A stretch of DNA of 64,000 nucleotides from Deltaproteobacteria bacterium (GTDB taxonomy: Bacteria; Myxococcota; Kuafuiibacteriia; Kuafuiibacteriales; Kuafuiibacteriaceae): NCBI GenBank assembly GCA_020632995.1, contig JACKEN010000001.1, positions 521,001 to 585,000 on the forward strand, in the 5' to 3' direction. Made by a program: the position numbers and the translations under genes. Below are positions 1-7,948 of this stretch, in pieces. Below the pieces are notes generated by a model, which saw only the letters and a list, made by a program, of their open reading frames with translations, searched no databases and was not told the DNA's origin. Position 1 is the stretch's first letter; each line of letters opens with the position of its first letter.

Positions 1-159
1 GCCTGGCAGGCCGAGCACGCTGAGCGCTTCGTCGAGCAGAGCGGCCTCATGACCCTGCAGCTCCCGGATCTGGGCGCGGCGGGGGTGCGCCTGGCGGATC
101 TCGACGTGTTCATCGAGATCCTGGACCGCGCGGCGGGGGAGGGCGGGGCGGGTGGCTGA
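1..159 (+). CDS. C-terminal fragment of a gene cut by the window edge
   Basis: Frame 1 is open from the first base to a TGA at 157-159 and gives about 52 residues ending in a Gly/Ala-rich tail. The start lies outside the window. No motif identifies it. It overlaps the next gene's GTG start by 8 nt, so the two are translationally coupled. The downstream gene is an ArsA/GET3-type ATPase, and these ATPases are often encoded as adjacent pairs in myxobacteria, so this could be the end of a partner ATPase. That is inference from position only. Confidence 0.55.
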   Translation, partial: AWQAEHAERFVEQSGLMTLQLPDLGAAGVRLADLDVFIEILDRAAGEGGAGG

Positions 160-1303
160 TCCGACCCTCTCCGAGGTGCTGGCCCAGGCCCGCTGCGTGG
201 TGTGCGTGGGTCAGGGCGGGGTGGGGAAGACCTCCACTTCCGCCGCGCTCGCGATCGAGGCGGCCCGGCAGGGGCGCCGCACCGCGGTGCTGACCATCGA
301 CCCCGCAAGACGGCTTGCGAACGCCCTCGGCCTGCCCGAGATCGGCAACATCGAGCGCGAGGTCCCGAAGGCCGCGTTCGAGGCGGCGGGGCTCGAGGCG
401 CCGGAGGGCAAGCTCACCGCGCTGATGCTCGACATCAAGCAGGCGTGGGACGAGGTGGTGGACAGCTACCACCCCGACCCGGAGCGAAAGCAACGCCTCT
501 TGCAGAACCGCCTCTACGAGGCGATGTCCTCGGCCCTCGCCGGCTCCCAGGAGTACATGGCGATGGAGAAGCTCTACCAGCTCTCCACCCGGACCGAGGA
601 CCGCCTCGACGTCATCATCCTCGACACCCCGCCCGCCAACCACGCGGTGGACTTCCTCGAGGCGCCGTCGCGGATGCTCGACGCGCTCGACAACGACGCG
701 ACCCGCTGGCTGCTCGAGCCCTACGAGCGCCGCCGCGGCATCGCGTCGCGGATCTTCGACGCCGGCTCGGGGCTCTTCATCCGCACCATCTCGCGCTTCA
801 CCGGCACCGAGCTCCTCGAGGACCTGGCCGAGCTCTTGAGCGGGTTTCAGGGCATGTTCCAGGGCTTTCGGGATCGGGCGGCGGCGGTGCGCACGATCCT
901 GGCCGCGGCCGACACCTCGTTCGTGGTGGTGAGCACGCCGTCCGAGTCCGGGCTCGTGGACGCCCGGGCGTTCCGGGATCGCCTCAGGGAGCGCCAGCTG
1001 AGGGTGGGGAGCGTGGTGCTGAACCGCGCCACCCCTGCGCCGTTCCTGGCCGGCGAGGCGCCGGCCCCCGAGGCCCTCGCCCGCGCCCTGGCCTCGACCC
1101 CCGAGCTGGCCGCGCGCCTCGAGGCCCTGGCGATGGAGCGGGCCGAGGAGGCCCTGGCCCACCGCGAGGCGGCGGAGGAGCTGGCCCTCGAGACCGAGGG
1201 GTGTGCGGTGGTCGCGGTGCCCCAGCTGCCCCGGGACGTGCACGACCTCGAGGGGCTGGAGCGCCTCCGCCAGGGGCTCTTCGCCCCGCCTCCTCAGCGG
1301 TAA
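152..1303 (+). CDS. ArsA/GET3-family P-loop ATPase
   Basis: A cytosolic ATPase of the ArsA/GET3 class (383 aa) in the SIMIBI group of dimeric NTPases. The deviant Walker A motif GQGGVGKT is at residues 20-27, followed by the usual DPARRLANALG segment. The switch-like stretch DTPPANHAVDFLE lies near residue 158. No arsenite-binding cysteine cluster and no ars genes are seen, so arsenite export is unlikely. Related proteins handle membrane-protein insertion or gliding and cell-envelope functions. The GTG start overlaps the upstream gene by 8 nt. The C-terminal third is Ala/Glu-rich and helical. The family is certain; the role is not. Confidence 0.88.
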   Translation: MADPTLSEVLAQARCVVCVGQGGVGKTSTSAALAIEAARQGRRTAVLTIDPARRLANALGLPEIGNIEREVPKAAFEAAGLEAPEGKLTALMLDIKQAWDEVVDSYHPDPERKQRLLQNRLYEAMSSALAGSQEYMAMEKLYQLSTRTEDRLDVIILDTPPANHAVDFLEAPSRMLDALDNDATRWLLEPYERRRGIASRIFDAGSGLFIRTISRFTGTELLEDLAELLSGFQGMFQGFRDRAAAVRTILAAADTSFVVVSTPSESGLVDARAFRDRLRERQLRVGSVVLNRATPAPFLAGEAPAPEALARALASTPELAARLEALAMERAEEALAHREAAEELALETEGCAVVAVPQLPRDVHDLEGLERLRQGLFAPPPQR

Positions 1304-1399
1304 CCCTGCGTGTCGGTCCGGGGCACCTGGGACGTCGGGACGATTTTTCCTGGGGGAGGCTGGAAACACGGGCGCCGCTTCGGTTGTCCTAGGAGCCAG

Positions 1400-2506
1400 A
1401 TGCAGCGTGCAGTCTCGTTCGTCTCGGTGTTGGCGGTGTTCGGGGGGCTGGTGGGGTGCGCCACCACCCAGGCGACCCAGGGGGACCAGGGCCCCGAGCG
1501 GGTGCAGATGGACCCGATCGTGGTCCACACCGAGAAGGACCCCCTCACCGGGCTCGAGGGCTACGACGCCGAGCAGCTGATGGAGCTCGGGCGGCAGCAG
1601 ATGGCGGCCGAGGCCTGGGATCGCGCGATCTCGGTGTTCGACAAGCTGATCGCGGAGTTCCCGGACAGCGGCTACGTGGTGCCCGCGCTCTACAACACCG
1701 GGCTCTGCTACGAGCACCTGGCGGAGTGGGCCCAGGCGACCGACCGCTACCAGCGCATCATCGATGGCTACCCGGGCACCGAGAGCTTCCGCGACGCGCA
1801 CTTCAGGAAGGCGCTGATGCTGGGGAAGCAGGAGCGCTGGGAGGACGTCGCGAACACGTTCTGGGCCATCCGGCAGCTCGAGGGGCTCACCACCATGGAC
1901 GAGCTGGAGGCGCGGGTGGGGCAGGGCGTCGGCATGTTCATGCAGGGCGACTTCGCCACCGCGGAGGCCGAGTTCCGAGGGGCGCTGACGTTCTACGAGG
2001 ACAAGAAGAAGACCGAGTTCCTCCCCGCCGAGTACTGGGTGGGCCAGTCCCGCTTCTACCTGGGCGAGATCTACGCGCGGGAGATGGAGGCCATCAAGCT
2101 GTCGGCACCGTCGGGGCCCGAGGCGGACTGGGTCGAGATGATGGGCAAGGACCTCGAGAAGAAGTGCGATCTGCTCCTGCGGGCGCAGAACAACTTCATC
2201 CGCACGATCCGGGTGGGGCACCACGGCTGGGCCACCGCGGCCGGGTTCCGCATCGGCTCGCTCTACGAGCGCCTGTACGACGACCTGATCAAGGTGCCGG
2301 TGCCCCCCGAGCTGAGCGAGGAGCAGCAGGGCGTCTACCGCGAGGAGCTGAAGAAGCGGGTCGAGGTCCTGGTGACCAAGGCGATCAAGGTCTACGAGAT
2401 GTCGCTCGAGATGGCCGAGCGCATCGGCCAGAAGAACGAGTGGGTCGACAAGACGTCGAAGTCGCTCGAGCGGATGAAGCAGCTGTACCTCGCGCGCCTC
2501 GACTGA
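1400..2506 (+). CDS. TPR-repeat outer-membrane lipoprotein
   Basis: A predicted lipoprotein of 368 aa. The start is taken at ATG 1400 because AGGAG at 1391-1395 precedes it, rather than at the upstream in-frame GTG at 1310. The N-terminus is a short basic and hydrophobic segment ending in a GLVGC lipobox with Cys at residue 20. The mature part is helical with tetratricopeptide-like repeats: the segments around LMELGRQQMAAEAWDRAI, ALYNTGLCYEHLAEW and FRDAHFRKALMLGKQ resemble BamD/YbgF-type TPRs. The family usually acts as a periplasmic scaffold in envelope assembly or motility complexes. It stands alone and converges on the next gene; its partner is unknown. Confidence 0.75.
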   Translation: MQRAVSFVSVLAVFGGLVGCATTQATQGDQGPERVQMDPIVVHTEKDPLTGLEGYDAEQLMELGRQQMAAEAWDRAISVFDKLIAEFPDSGYVVPALYNTGLCYEHLAEWAQATDRYQRIIDGYPGTESFRDAHFRKALMLGKQERWEDVANTFWAIRQLEGLTTMDELEARVGQGVGMFMQGDFATAEAEFRGALTFYEDKKKTEFLPAEYWVGQSRFYLGEIYAREMEAIKLSAPSGPEADWVEMMGKDLEKKCDLLLRAQNNFIRTIRVGHHGWATAAGFRIGSLYERLYDDLIKVPVPPELSEEQQGVYREELKKRVEVLVTKAIKVYEMSLEMAERIGQKNEWVDKTSKSLERMKQLYLARLD

Positions 2507-2513
2507 GACGGGC

Positions 2514-2966
2514 TCAAGGTTCGCAGTAGGCGTCCAGCGCGTCCGCGGCCGCGTCGACCTGCGCCTGGAAGCGCTCGATCTCCTCGACCTGCGCCAACAC
2601 CGAGTCGATGTGGCCCGCGCTGACGTTCGTCAGGACGGATTGCCCCATCGACCGGAGGATGAAGAAGGTGTCCTTGAAGGACTTGAGGCGGCTCGTGAGC
2701 ACCGGGTCCGAGACCTCGATCTTGTCCAGCTGTGCCAGCGCGTCATCCACCAGAGCGACGACCTGCTTCATCAGCGCGAGGGCCTCGGGCACGGTGTTCG
2801 GCTGGGCCTTCTGCAGGCCCTCCAGCTTCTGCACGTGGGGCCTCAAGGCGTCATTGATGGCCACGCACTCGGGGCTCATGGCGGTGGCGGTGTCGGACTC
2901 TGCGCGCCTGCAGGCGCTCGCCAGGACGAGGAGGGAGAGGGCGACGGCGGGGGCCAGACGAAGCAT
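2514..2966 (-). CDS. small predicted lipoprotein, unknown function
   Basis: 150 aa. An LxxAC-type lipobox (LASAC) near residue 19 follows a clear hydrophobic stretch, so the protein is expected to be lipid-anchored. The start is placed at the second ATG because a G-rich Shine-Dalgarno run (AGGGGGG) sits 3 nt ahead of it; an ATG 15 nt upstream is possible. The remainder is helical and charged, with heptad-like leucines and no recognised domain. It lies 48 nt downstream of the monoheme cytochrome gene on the same strand and may be co-transcribed with it. No function is claimed. Confidence 0.65.
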   Translation of the reverse strand: MLRLAPAVALSLLVLASACRRAESDTATAMSPECVAINDALRPHVQKLEGLQKAQPNTVPEALALMKQVVALVDDALAQLDKIEVSDPVLTSRLKSFKDTFFILRSMGQSVLTNVSAGHIDSVLAQVEEIERFQAQVDAAADALDAYCEP

Positions 2967-3014
2967 CAGCCCCCCTAGCACGCGCCTGGGACGGCGAGAA
3001 TCACCCGTTTGGGG

Positions 3015-3395
3015 CTACTTCTTCTCGAGCATGTCGACGCCGGCCCAGACCTTGGAGTTGTCCTTGGCCGCCTCGAGCTTGAGCGCCTTCAACAGCTCCT
3101 TGAGCGCGGCGTCGCGCTTGGCGGCGTCCTTCTCGCCCAACGTGGTCTTGAAGAACTCGCGGCCGGCGAGCTTGGCCTTGATCTCGTCCGAGTCGAACTT
3201 CCCCTTCACGTGACAGGCGTTGCACTTCACGCCGAGGCCCTTGGTGAACTCCTTCATGCCCTTCTGGAGCTTCTTGCCGGTGTCCTGGAGGACCTTCAGG
3301 TTCTTGGCCTTCTCGTCCTCGGCGTGGGCCTTGGGGACGGCCAGGCCGATGCCGGCGAGGAGGGCGAGGGAGAACAGAGCAGCGCGGAACTTCAT
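3015..3395 (-). CDS. periplasmic monoheme c-type cytochrome
   Basis: 126 aa with a Sec signal peptide (MKFRAALFSLALLAG...) cleaved after AHA near residue 25. One heme-attachment motif, CNACH, lies near residue 58. The rest is Lys-rich and helical and has Met residues that could supply the distal ligand. Lysine richness is typical of soluble electron carriers. AAGGAG precedes the ATG by a normal distance. A small periplasmic shuttle of this type could serve the large cytochrome operon 12 kb away, but that is inference. Divergent from the next gene. Confidence 0.82.
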   Translation of the reverse strand: MKFRAALFSLALLAGIGLAVPKAHAEDEKAKNLKVLQDTGKKLQKGMKEFTKGLGVKCNACHVKGKFDSDEIKAKLAGREFFKTTLGEKDAAKRDAALKELLKALKLEAAKDNSKVWAGVDMLEKK

Positions 3396-3568
3396 GGTGA
3401 CTCCTTGAGTGCGGTCTAATGCGGCGCGAGCACGCCACAGGCCCGGACCGACGTCAACTCGCGGCCCGACCCCACCGATACGCGGGGATGAACGGCCGAA
3501 GTCGGCCCTTTATTCACGCCGCCGTCGCGGTCATTGCCCTCGGCCCTGGGGTTGGGGAGGATGCGCCC

Positions 3569-4753
3569 GTGTCCGGGCGGAGCATCGGCCTGGGGTTGAT
3601 CCTCGTGGCGACCCTGGCGAGGTCGGCGGTGGCCGACGAGGCGGCGCGCGTAGCCCAGCTGGATGCGGCGCGGGCCGCGTTGAAGGCCCAGGATCTGGAC
3701 GCGGCGGTGCGGGCGTGCCGGGCCGCGGTCGAGGCGGCGGAGGAGCCCAAGTGGGGCGGTCCCCGGGGCGCCGAGGCGTGGGCGGTGTGCGCGGACGTCG
3801 AGCAGCGCGCCGAGCGGCCGGCGGGGGCGGTGAAGGCGCTGGCGCGGGCCGCGCGGTGGGCCCTGGACGCGCCCCGGCAGCGGCGGCGCTACCTGGCGGC
3901 CCGGGAGCGGGTGGCCAAGAAGGCGGGGCTCGTCGCCGACGCCAAGCGGGCGGGGGCAGGGCTCCGGCAGGACATCTTGCTGCAAGGAATCCTGCGCCGG
4001 CCCCGCACCAGCAAGGGCGCCGTGCCCGGGGTGATGAAGAAGCTGGACGAGGCGGCCAAGCTCTACCGGGAGGATCGCGACTGGCAGGCGGTGCGCCTGG
4101 TGGAGGGCGCACGGGCCCTGGTGCTCGCCCGCTCCGGCGACCCGGAGGGCGGCGCGCGCCGGGCCGAGCGCCTGATCGCGCGACCGGGGGCGCGCACGGT
4201 GTTGGAGGTCGGGCTGGAGGCCCTCTACTACGCCCGGCTCGAGGCCGAGGACGTGATGGGGGCGGCCCGGGCCGCGGTGCGGCTCAACGCCGCTCGGAGC
4301 GAGGACCTGCCCGAGGAGAAGCGCCGCTACGCGCGCGGCGCCGAGCTGACCCGGGCCTGCCGCGCCCTCGACGCGGCGGAGGGCCCGGGGCGCTGCACGC
4401 GCCTTCAGCTCGAGCTTGTGGGCTACGCCACCCTCATCGACTACTCGCGCGCACGCCCGAAGGCGGTCCTCGCCTCGGAGGACCTGGAGCGGGTCCACGC
4501 CGACGCCCTGCCGGTGCTCGAGCGCTGCGTGCTCGAGCGGGCTCGGCAGGACAAGGAGCGCTTCGCCGGCACCGACCTCAGCTTCGCGTGGGCCATCGAC
4601 GCGGGAGGGCGGCCGGTGGCGCCGGAGGTGCGCCCGCGGCGCTATGCCGACGACATGCAGCGCTGCGTCGACGAGGCGGTGCTGTGGATCCGCTACCCGC
4701 GGGTGCGGAGCCAGGAGCGCACCAACGTCAGCGTTCCGTATCACCTGGACTGA
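3569..4753 (+). CDS. secreted protein with AgmX/TonB-like C-terminal domain
   Basis: 394 aa from GTG 3569, chosen because GGGGAGG ends 8 nt upstream and because this start gives a proper signal peptide (IGLGLILVATLARSAVA). The middle is Arg/Ala-rich and helical, TPR-like in spacing. The last 60 residues have the layout of the AgmX/PglI or TonB-C fold: a beta strand with AIDAGGRPVAPEV, a helix with a CVDEAVLWIRYPR core, then a closing strand. In myxobacteria such domains occur in motility and envelope complexes. No membrane anchor other than the signal segment is seen. Function unknown. Confidence 0.65.
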   Translation: MSGRSIGLGLILVATLARSAVADEAARVAQLDAARAALKAQDLDAAVRACRAAVEAAEEPKWGGPRGAEAWAVCADVEQRAERPAGAVKALARAARWALDAPRQRRRYLAARERVAKKAGLVADAKRAGAGLRQDILLQGILRRPRTSKGAVPGVMKKLDEAAKLYREDRDWQAVRLVEGARALVLARSGDPEGGARRAERLIARPGARTVLEVGLEALYYARLEAEDVMGAARAAVRLNAARSEDLPEEKRRYARGAELTRACRALDAAEGPGRCTRLQLELVGYATLIDYSRARPKAVLASEDLERVHADALPVLERCVLERARQDKERFAGTDLSFAWAIDAGGRPVAPEVRPRRYADDMQRCVDEAVLWIRYPRVRSQERTNVSVPYHLD

Positions 4754-4816
4754 GCGCCGAGTGCTACCCTTGCCTTGGAGCACGCCGCGCCGCGCGCTCC
4801 GTTCGGAGGTGGTCGC

Positions 4817-5428
4817 ATGGACAGGCTGATGATCGCGCCCCGCTGGGGCGGGCGCCCCGACGACGACTTCTACCCCTGGCTCACCGCGCAACTGGCCTTG
4901 CGGGTGCCGGAGGTCTCGGTGGAGGCGCTCTCCACCCCGGAGGGGCCGTGGCCGAGCCCCGAGGCCTGGGCCCGCCGCCTCGACGCGGTGCTCGGCGCGA
5001 TGCCCCCGGACGCGCTGGCCAACACCGTGCTCCTCGGCCACAGCGTGGGCAGCCACGCCCTCCTGCACGCCCTCACCCGGCTCCCGCCGGGGTGGGAGGC
5101 CGGGGCGCTCGTGATCGTGGGCGGGTGGTGGGACATCGATCGGGAGAACTGGGGTGACTTCGGGATCCCGTGGGCCCAGATCCAGGCCTGGCTCGACCTC
5201 AGCCTCGACGACGCGGCGGTGCGCGAGCACGCGCGGCGGGTGGTGGTGCTCCTGTCGGACGACGACCCGGTGCCGGCCTCACCCGCCGACGTGGCGGAGG
5301 AGGCGTTCCGGCGGCGGCTGGGAGCGGAGGTGCGGCGGGTGCAGGACCGCCTGCACTTCAACGCGAAACAGGAGCCGGCGGTGCTCGACGCGGTGGCGGG
5401 GCTGTTCGAGGTGACGCCGGCGCTCTAG
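4817..5428 (+). CDS. RBBP9/YdeN-like serine hydrolase
   Basis: 203 aa, a small alpha/beta hydrolase of the RBBP9/YdeN (DUF1749-like) type. The nucleophile elbow is GHSVG near residue 76. The acid is probably in LLSDDDPVPAS, and the catalytic His lies in the C-terminal LHFNAK. GWWDIDRENWGDFGIPW matches the Trp-rich segment of this family. The start at ATG 4817 has CGGAGG just ahead, so the in-frame ATG 42 nt upstream is not used. A possible extended -10 (TGCTACCCT) lies at 4762-4770. Substrate unknown; the family is often active on small esters. Confidence 0.8.
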   Translation: MDRLMIAPRWGGRPDDDFYPWLTAQLALRVPEVSVEALSTPEGPWPSPEAWARRLDAVLGAMPPDALANTVLLGHSVGSHALLHALTRLPPGWEAGALVIVGGWWDIDRENWGDFGIPWAQIQAWLDLSLDDAAVREHARRVVVLLSDDDPVPASPADVAEEAFRRRLGAEVRRVQDRLHFNAKQEPAVLDAVAGLFEVTPAL

Positions 5429-5489
5429 CCGGCCGAGCCGGCGTCTGCCAGCCGGCTTCGCGCCTGCCCACCGCGCGGGCTGCGGCCTG

Positions 5490-5609
5490 CCTGAAGCCTG
5501 AACGCTGGATCCTGCGGCCTGAGATCTGTCTCTGAAGCCTGACGCCGCGCTTCGTGCAGCGCCGCCGGCTTCAGGCATCAGAGACAGGCTTCAGCGCTCA
5601 GGCTTCAGG
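5490..5609. repeat. 120-bp nested imperfect palindrome between convergent genes
   Basis: Outer arms 5490-5508 and 5591-5609 match at 17 of 19 positions when one is reverse-complemented (CCTGAAGCCTGARCGCTGR). Inner arms 5526-5542 and 5571-5587 match at nearly every position around CTGTCTCTGA. The unit CTGAAGCCTGA or its complement occurs four times. The element fills the gap between the hydrolase (+) and proS (-), so it could act as a bidirectional terminator or as a dispersed REP-like element. No T-tract follows it. Confidence 0.8.
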
Positions 5610-5661
5610 TTCCGGGACTCAGGTTCCGGGGCTCAGGTTCCGGGGCTCGGGCTCCGGCGCT
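5606..5661. repeat. four 14-bp tandem repeats abutting the proS stop codon
   Basis: The unit is CAGGTTCCGGGGCT. Copies 5620-5633 and 5634-5647 are identical, 5606-5619 has one change and 5648-5661 is more diverged. The array begins inside the right arm of the palindrome and ends exactly at the complement of the proS stop codon. Confidence 0.9.
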
Positions 5662-7128
5662 CTAGTACGCCTTGGCCCAGATGACCCGCTGGGCCGACGG
5701 CTTGCCCGTGACCACGCACTCGCCGGGCTCGGCCTCGAAGCCCTGGCCCTCCATCGGGATGCACCGGATGGTGGCGCCGGTCTCGGCCTTCACCTTCGCC
5801 TCGGTCTCCTTGGTGCCGTCCCAGTGGGCGAAGACGAACTTGCCCTCGTCGGCGTCGAAGAGGCCCTTGAAGTCGTCCCAGGTGTCGAGGCGCACGGTGT
5901 TGGCCTCGCGCCGGGCGAGGGCGGCGCTGAAGAGCTCCCGCTGCATCGCGGCGAGCTCGTCCTTCGCCAGCTGCACCAGGCCGTCGAGCGAGACCGAGCG
6001 CTTCTCGGCCTGGTCGCGCCGCTTGAACTCCGCGGTGCGGTTCGCGATGTCGCGCGGACCGACGCCGAAGCGGAGCGGCACCCCGAGGCGCTCGTAGTGG
6101 TAGAACTTGGGCCCGGGCTGGCCCTCCTTGTCGTCGAAGACCGCGGCCACGCCCTCGGCCTGCAAGGTGGCCTGCAGCTTCTTGCCCTCCTCGCGCACCT
6201 GCTCGTTCTCGGCCTCGTTCTTGCGGAAGAAGGGCACGATCACCGCCTGGATCGGCGCGAGCTTGGGCGGGATGACGAGGCCGTTGTCGTCGGAGTGCGA
6301 CATCACGAGGCCGCCCACGAGCCGGGTGGAGACGCCCCAGCTGGTCTGCCACACGTAGTCGAGCTGGCCCTCCTTGCTCTGGAACTTCACGTCGAAGGCC
6401 TTACCGAAGTTCTGGCCGAGGTCGTGCGAGGTGCCGGACTGCAGGGCCTTGCCGTCCTGCATCATCGCCTCGATGGTGTAGCTGGCGAGGGCGCCCGCGA
6501 ACTTCTCGGTCTCGGACTTGCGGCCCCGGATCACCGGCATCGCCATGAAGTCCTGGGCGAAGTCGGCGTAGACGTTCAGCATCTGGATCACGCGCTCCAC
6601 CGCCTCCTCGTGGGTGCTGTGGGCGGTGTGGCCCTCCTGCCAGAGGAACTCGCCGGTGCGCAGGAACATGCGGGTGCGCTTCTCCCATCGCATGACGTTC
6701 GCCCACTGGTTGATGAGCATGGGCAGGTCGCGGTGCGACTGGATCCACTGAGCGAAGAAGTGGCCGATGATCGTCTCGGAGGTGGGCCGGATGACGTACG
6801 GCTCCTCGAGCTGCTCGCCGCCCGCGATGGTCACCACCGCCAGCTCGGGCGAGAAGCCCTCGACGTGCTCGGCCTCGCGCTTGATGAACGACTCGGGGAT
6901 CAGGAGCGGGAAGTAGGCGTTCTGCACCCCGGTCGCCTTGAAGCGATCATCGAGCTCGCGCTGGATCTTCTCCCAGATCGCGTAGCCGTGGGGCTTGATC
7001 ACCATGCAGCCCTTCACGATGCCCGCCACCTCGGCCAGCTGACCCTCGCGGATCACGTCCTGGTACCAGTCCGGGTAGCTCTCGGCTCGGGGGGTGATGC
7101 GCGACAGATCCTTGTCCTGCTTGGCCAT
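5662..7128 (-). CDS. proS: prolyl-tRNA synthetase, archaeal/eukaryotic-like short form
   Basis: Charges tRNA-Pro with proline in the cytosol. At 488 aa it is the short class (no INS editing domain between motifs 2 and 3), with the C-terminal extension ending in a Tyr that is typical of the archaeal/eukaryotic-like group. Diagnostic class II segments include FPLLIPESF, RPTSETII, the motif 2 arginine region MRWEKRTRMFLRTGEFLWQE, GHTAHST and a final VIWAKAY. There is no good Shine-Dalgarno sequence. A TTGCCG...TACGCA promoter-like pair lies at 7139-7168, which would give a very short leader. The gene converges on the hydrolase across the repeat element. Confidence 0.95.
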   Translation of the reverse strand: MAKQDKDLSRITPRAESYPDWYQDVIREGQLAEVAGIVKGCMVIKPHGYAIWEKIQRELDDRFKATGVQNAYFPLLIPESFIKREAEHVEGFSPELAVVTIAGGEQLEEPYVIRPTSETIIGHFFAQWIQSHRDLPMLINQWANVMRWEKRTRMFLRTGEFLWQEGHTAHSTHEEAVERVIQMLNVYADFAQDFMAMPVIRGRKSETEKFAGALASYTIEAMMQDGKALQSGTSHDLGQNFGKAFDVKFQSKEGQLDYVWQTSWGVSTRLVGGLVMSHSDDNGLVIPPKLAPIQAVIVPFFRKNEAENEQVREEGKKLQATLQAEGVAAVFDDKEGQPGPKFYHYERLGVPLRFGVGPRDIANRTAEFKRRDQAEKRSVSLDGLVQLAKDELAAMQRELFSAALARREANTVRLDTWDDFKGLFDADEGKFVFAHWDGTKETEAKVKAETGATIRCIPMEGQGFEAEPGECVVTGKPSAQRVIWAKAY

Positions 7129-7138
7129 GTCGGGGCGG

Positions 7139-7168
7139 TGCGTAGCGCGGACGATCCACTTACGGCAA
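7139..7168 (-). promoter_or_regulatory. candidate proS promoter
   Basis: Read on the minus strand: TTGCCG (7168-7163), 18-nt spacer, TACGCA (7144-7139), then 10 nt to the proS ATG. The predicted transcript start is within about 4 nt of the start codon, which fits the lack of a Shine-Dalgarno sequence. Confidence 0.35.
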
Positions 7169-7178
7169 GCGCGAGCGC

Positions 7179-7625
7179 TCAGAGCCAGCGTCGCACCGAC
7201 CGGACGTAGGCGGCCCAGGCCTCGGGGAACGCCGCGGCGAGCTCAGCCTCCTCGGGGCGCGCCACGAAGCGGTCCACCCCGAGCGCCAGCACCGGGATCA
7301 CCGCCACCAGGGCCCACTCCGCCGCCCACACCGCCGCCGCGCCGAGGATCAGGAACATGCCGAGGTACATCGGGTGCCGCGAGAAGCGGAACGGGCCGCT
7401 CACCACGGGTCCGGTGCCGTCGAAGCGCAGGAGCGCGAGGACGCTCCACACCGAGAGGATCACCCCGAGCGCGCCCAGCGCGGCGCCCACCGCGACCGTG
7501 GTCTCGGACGGCGCTCCAGCCGGGATCACCTTCGTCAGGCGCAGGGCGGCCACGGGTGCGAGGACGGCCCCGAAGACCACCCATGGAGGGATTCGGCGTG
7601 GCGCGGCCACGTCTTTTTGTACCAT
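7179..7625 (-). CDS. isoprenylcysteine carboxyl methyltransferase (ICMT)-family membrane protein
   Basis: 148 aa integral membrane protein with about four hydrophobic segments. The family signature GPFRFSRHPMYLGMF lies in the second half, followed by a C-terminal EEAELAAAFPEAWAAYVRSVRRWL-type amphipathic tail; both are hallmarks of the ICMT/PEMT/NnrU-like fold that binds S-adenosylmethionine at the membrane. Bacterial members methylate lipids or unknown small molecules rather than prenylated proteins. The start is uncertain: ATG 7625 is used, with an in-frame GTG 21 nt upstream as the alternative, and neither has a good ribosome-binding site. It lies upstream of proS on the same strand. Confidence 0.75.
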   Translation of the reverse strand: MVQKDVAAPRRIPPWVVFGAVLAPVAALRLTKVIPAGAPSETTVAVGAALGALGVILSVWSVLALLRFDGTGPVVSGPFRFSRHPMYLGMFLILGAAAVWAAEWALVAVIPVLALGVDRFVARPEEAELAAAFPEAWAAYVRSVRRWL

Positions 7626-7631
7626 TCGCGG

Positions 7632-7660
7632 TGGACGAGGGGGCACGGACCGTGTAGGAC
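7632..7660 (+). promoter_or_regulatory. candidate promoter for tRNA-His
   Basis: TGGACG at 7632-7637, a 17-nt spacer, and TAGGAC at 7655-7660 preceded by TG. The tRNA begins 13 nt after the -10 hexamer. Confidence 0.4.
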
Positions 7661-7673
7661 CACTCCCCGCGTC

Positions 7674-7747
7674 GGTGACTGTAGCTCAGTCGGTAGAGCG
7701 ACGGACTGTGGCTCCGTAGGTCGCGGGTTCAAGCCCCGTCAGTCACC
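7674..7747 (+). tRNA. tRNA-His (GTG)
   Basis: Folds as a full cloverleaf. The acceptor arm includes the extra G(-1) pairing with discriminator C73, the identity element of histidine tRNA. The D arm is GCTC-AGTCGGTA-GAGC. The anticodon stem ACGGA/TCCGT closes a loop with GTG at 7708-7710. The T arm contains GGTTCAAGCC. The CCA end is not encoded. Confidence 0.95.
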
Positions 7748-7760
7748 CTGAAAAAACTGC

Positions 7761-7789
7761 TTGATCAGTGGGCAGAGAGTCGATAGACA
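7761..7789 (+). promoter_or_regulatory. candidate promoter for tRNA-Lys
   Basis: TTGATC at 7761-7766, a 17-nt spacer and TAGACA at 7784-7789, located between the two tRNA genes. tRNA-Lys starts 33 nt after the -10, so it may be transcribed on its own as well as by read-through from tRNA-His. Confidence 0.4.
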
Positions 7790-7822
7790 TCGCTCACTTT
7801 TCGGCAGATGAAGCCACTCTGT

Positions 7823-7895
7823 GGGAGTATAGCTCAATTGGTAGAGCAATGGACTCTTAATCCATAGGTTGGGGGTTCGATTCCCTCTACTCTCA
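7823..7895 (+). tRNA. tRNA-Lys (CTT)
   Basis: Cloverleaf with acceptor GGGAGTA/TACTCTC (one G-T pair) and discriminator A73. The D arm has TAGCTCAATTGGTAGAGC. The anticodon stem ATGGA/TCCAT encloses the loop CTCTTAA with anticodon CTT, which reads AAG lysine codons. The T loop is GGTTCGATTCC. The CCA end is not encoded. Confidence 0.95.
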
Positions 7896-7904
7896 CAACT
7901 CGAG

Positions 7905-7945
7905 ACCCCCGGAATCCAAGCGGTTCCGGGGGTTTCGTCTTTTTG
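7905..7945 (+). terminator. intrinsic terminator after tRNA-Lys
   Basis: A 10-bp G+C-rich stem, ACCCCCGGAA (7905-7914) with TTCCGGGGGT (7924-7933), encloses a 9-nt loop and is followed by TTCGTCTTTTT. This is the clearest rho-independent terminator in the window. It ends only 3-4 nt before the next gene's ATG. Confidence 0.9.
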
Positions 7946-7948
7946 GCC

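Noticed and set aside
110..2224. Long minus-strand open frame of 704 codons
   Set aside because: It is antisense to the ArsA ATPase and TPR genes. Its product is His/Arg/Gly/Leu-rich low-complexity sequence, typical of out-of-frame reading in high-GC DNA.
3494..3514. Hairpin GGCCG-AAGT-CGGCC followed by CTTTATT, possible terminator
   Set aside because: The stem is only 5 bp, the T-tract is interrupted and no gene ends there on the plus strand.
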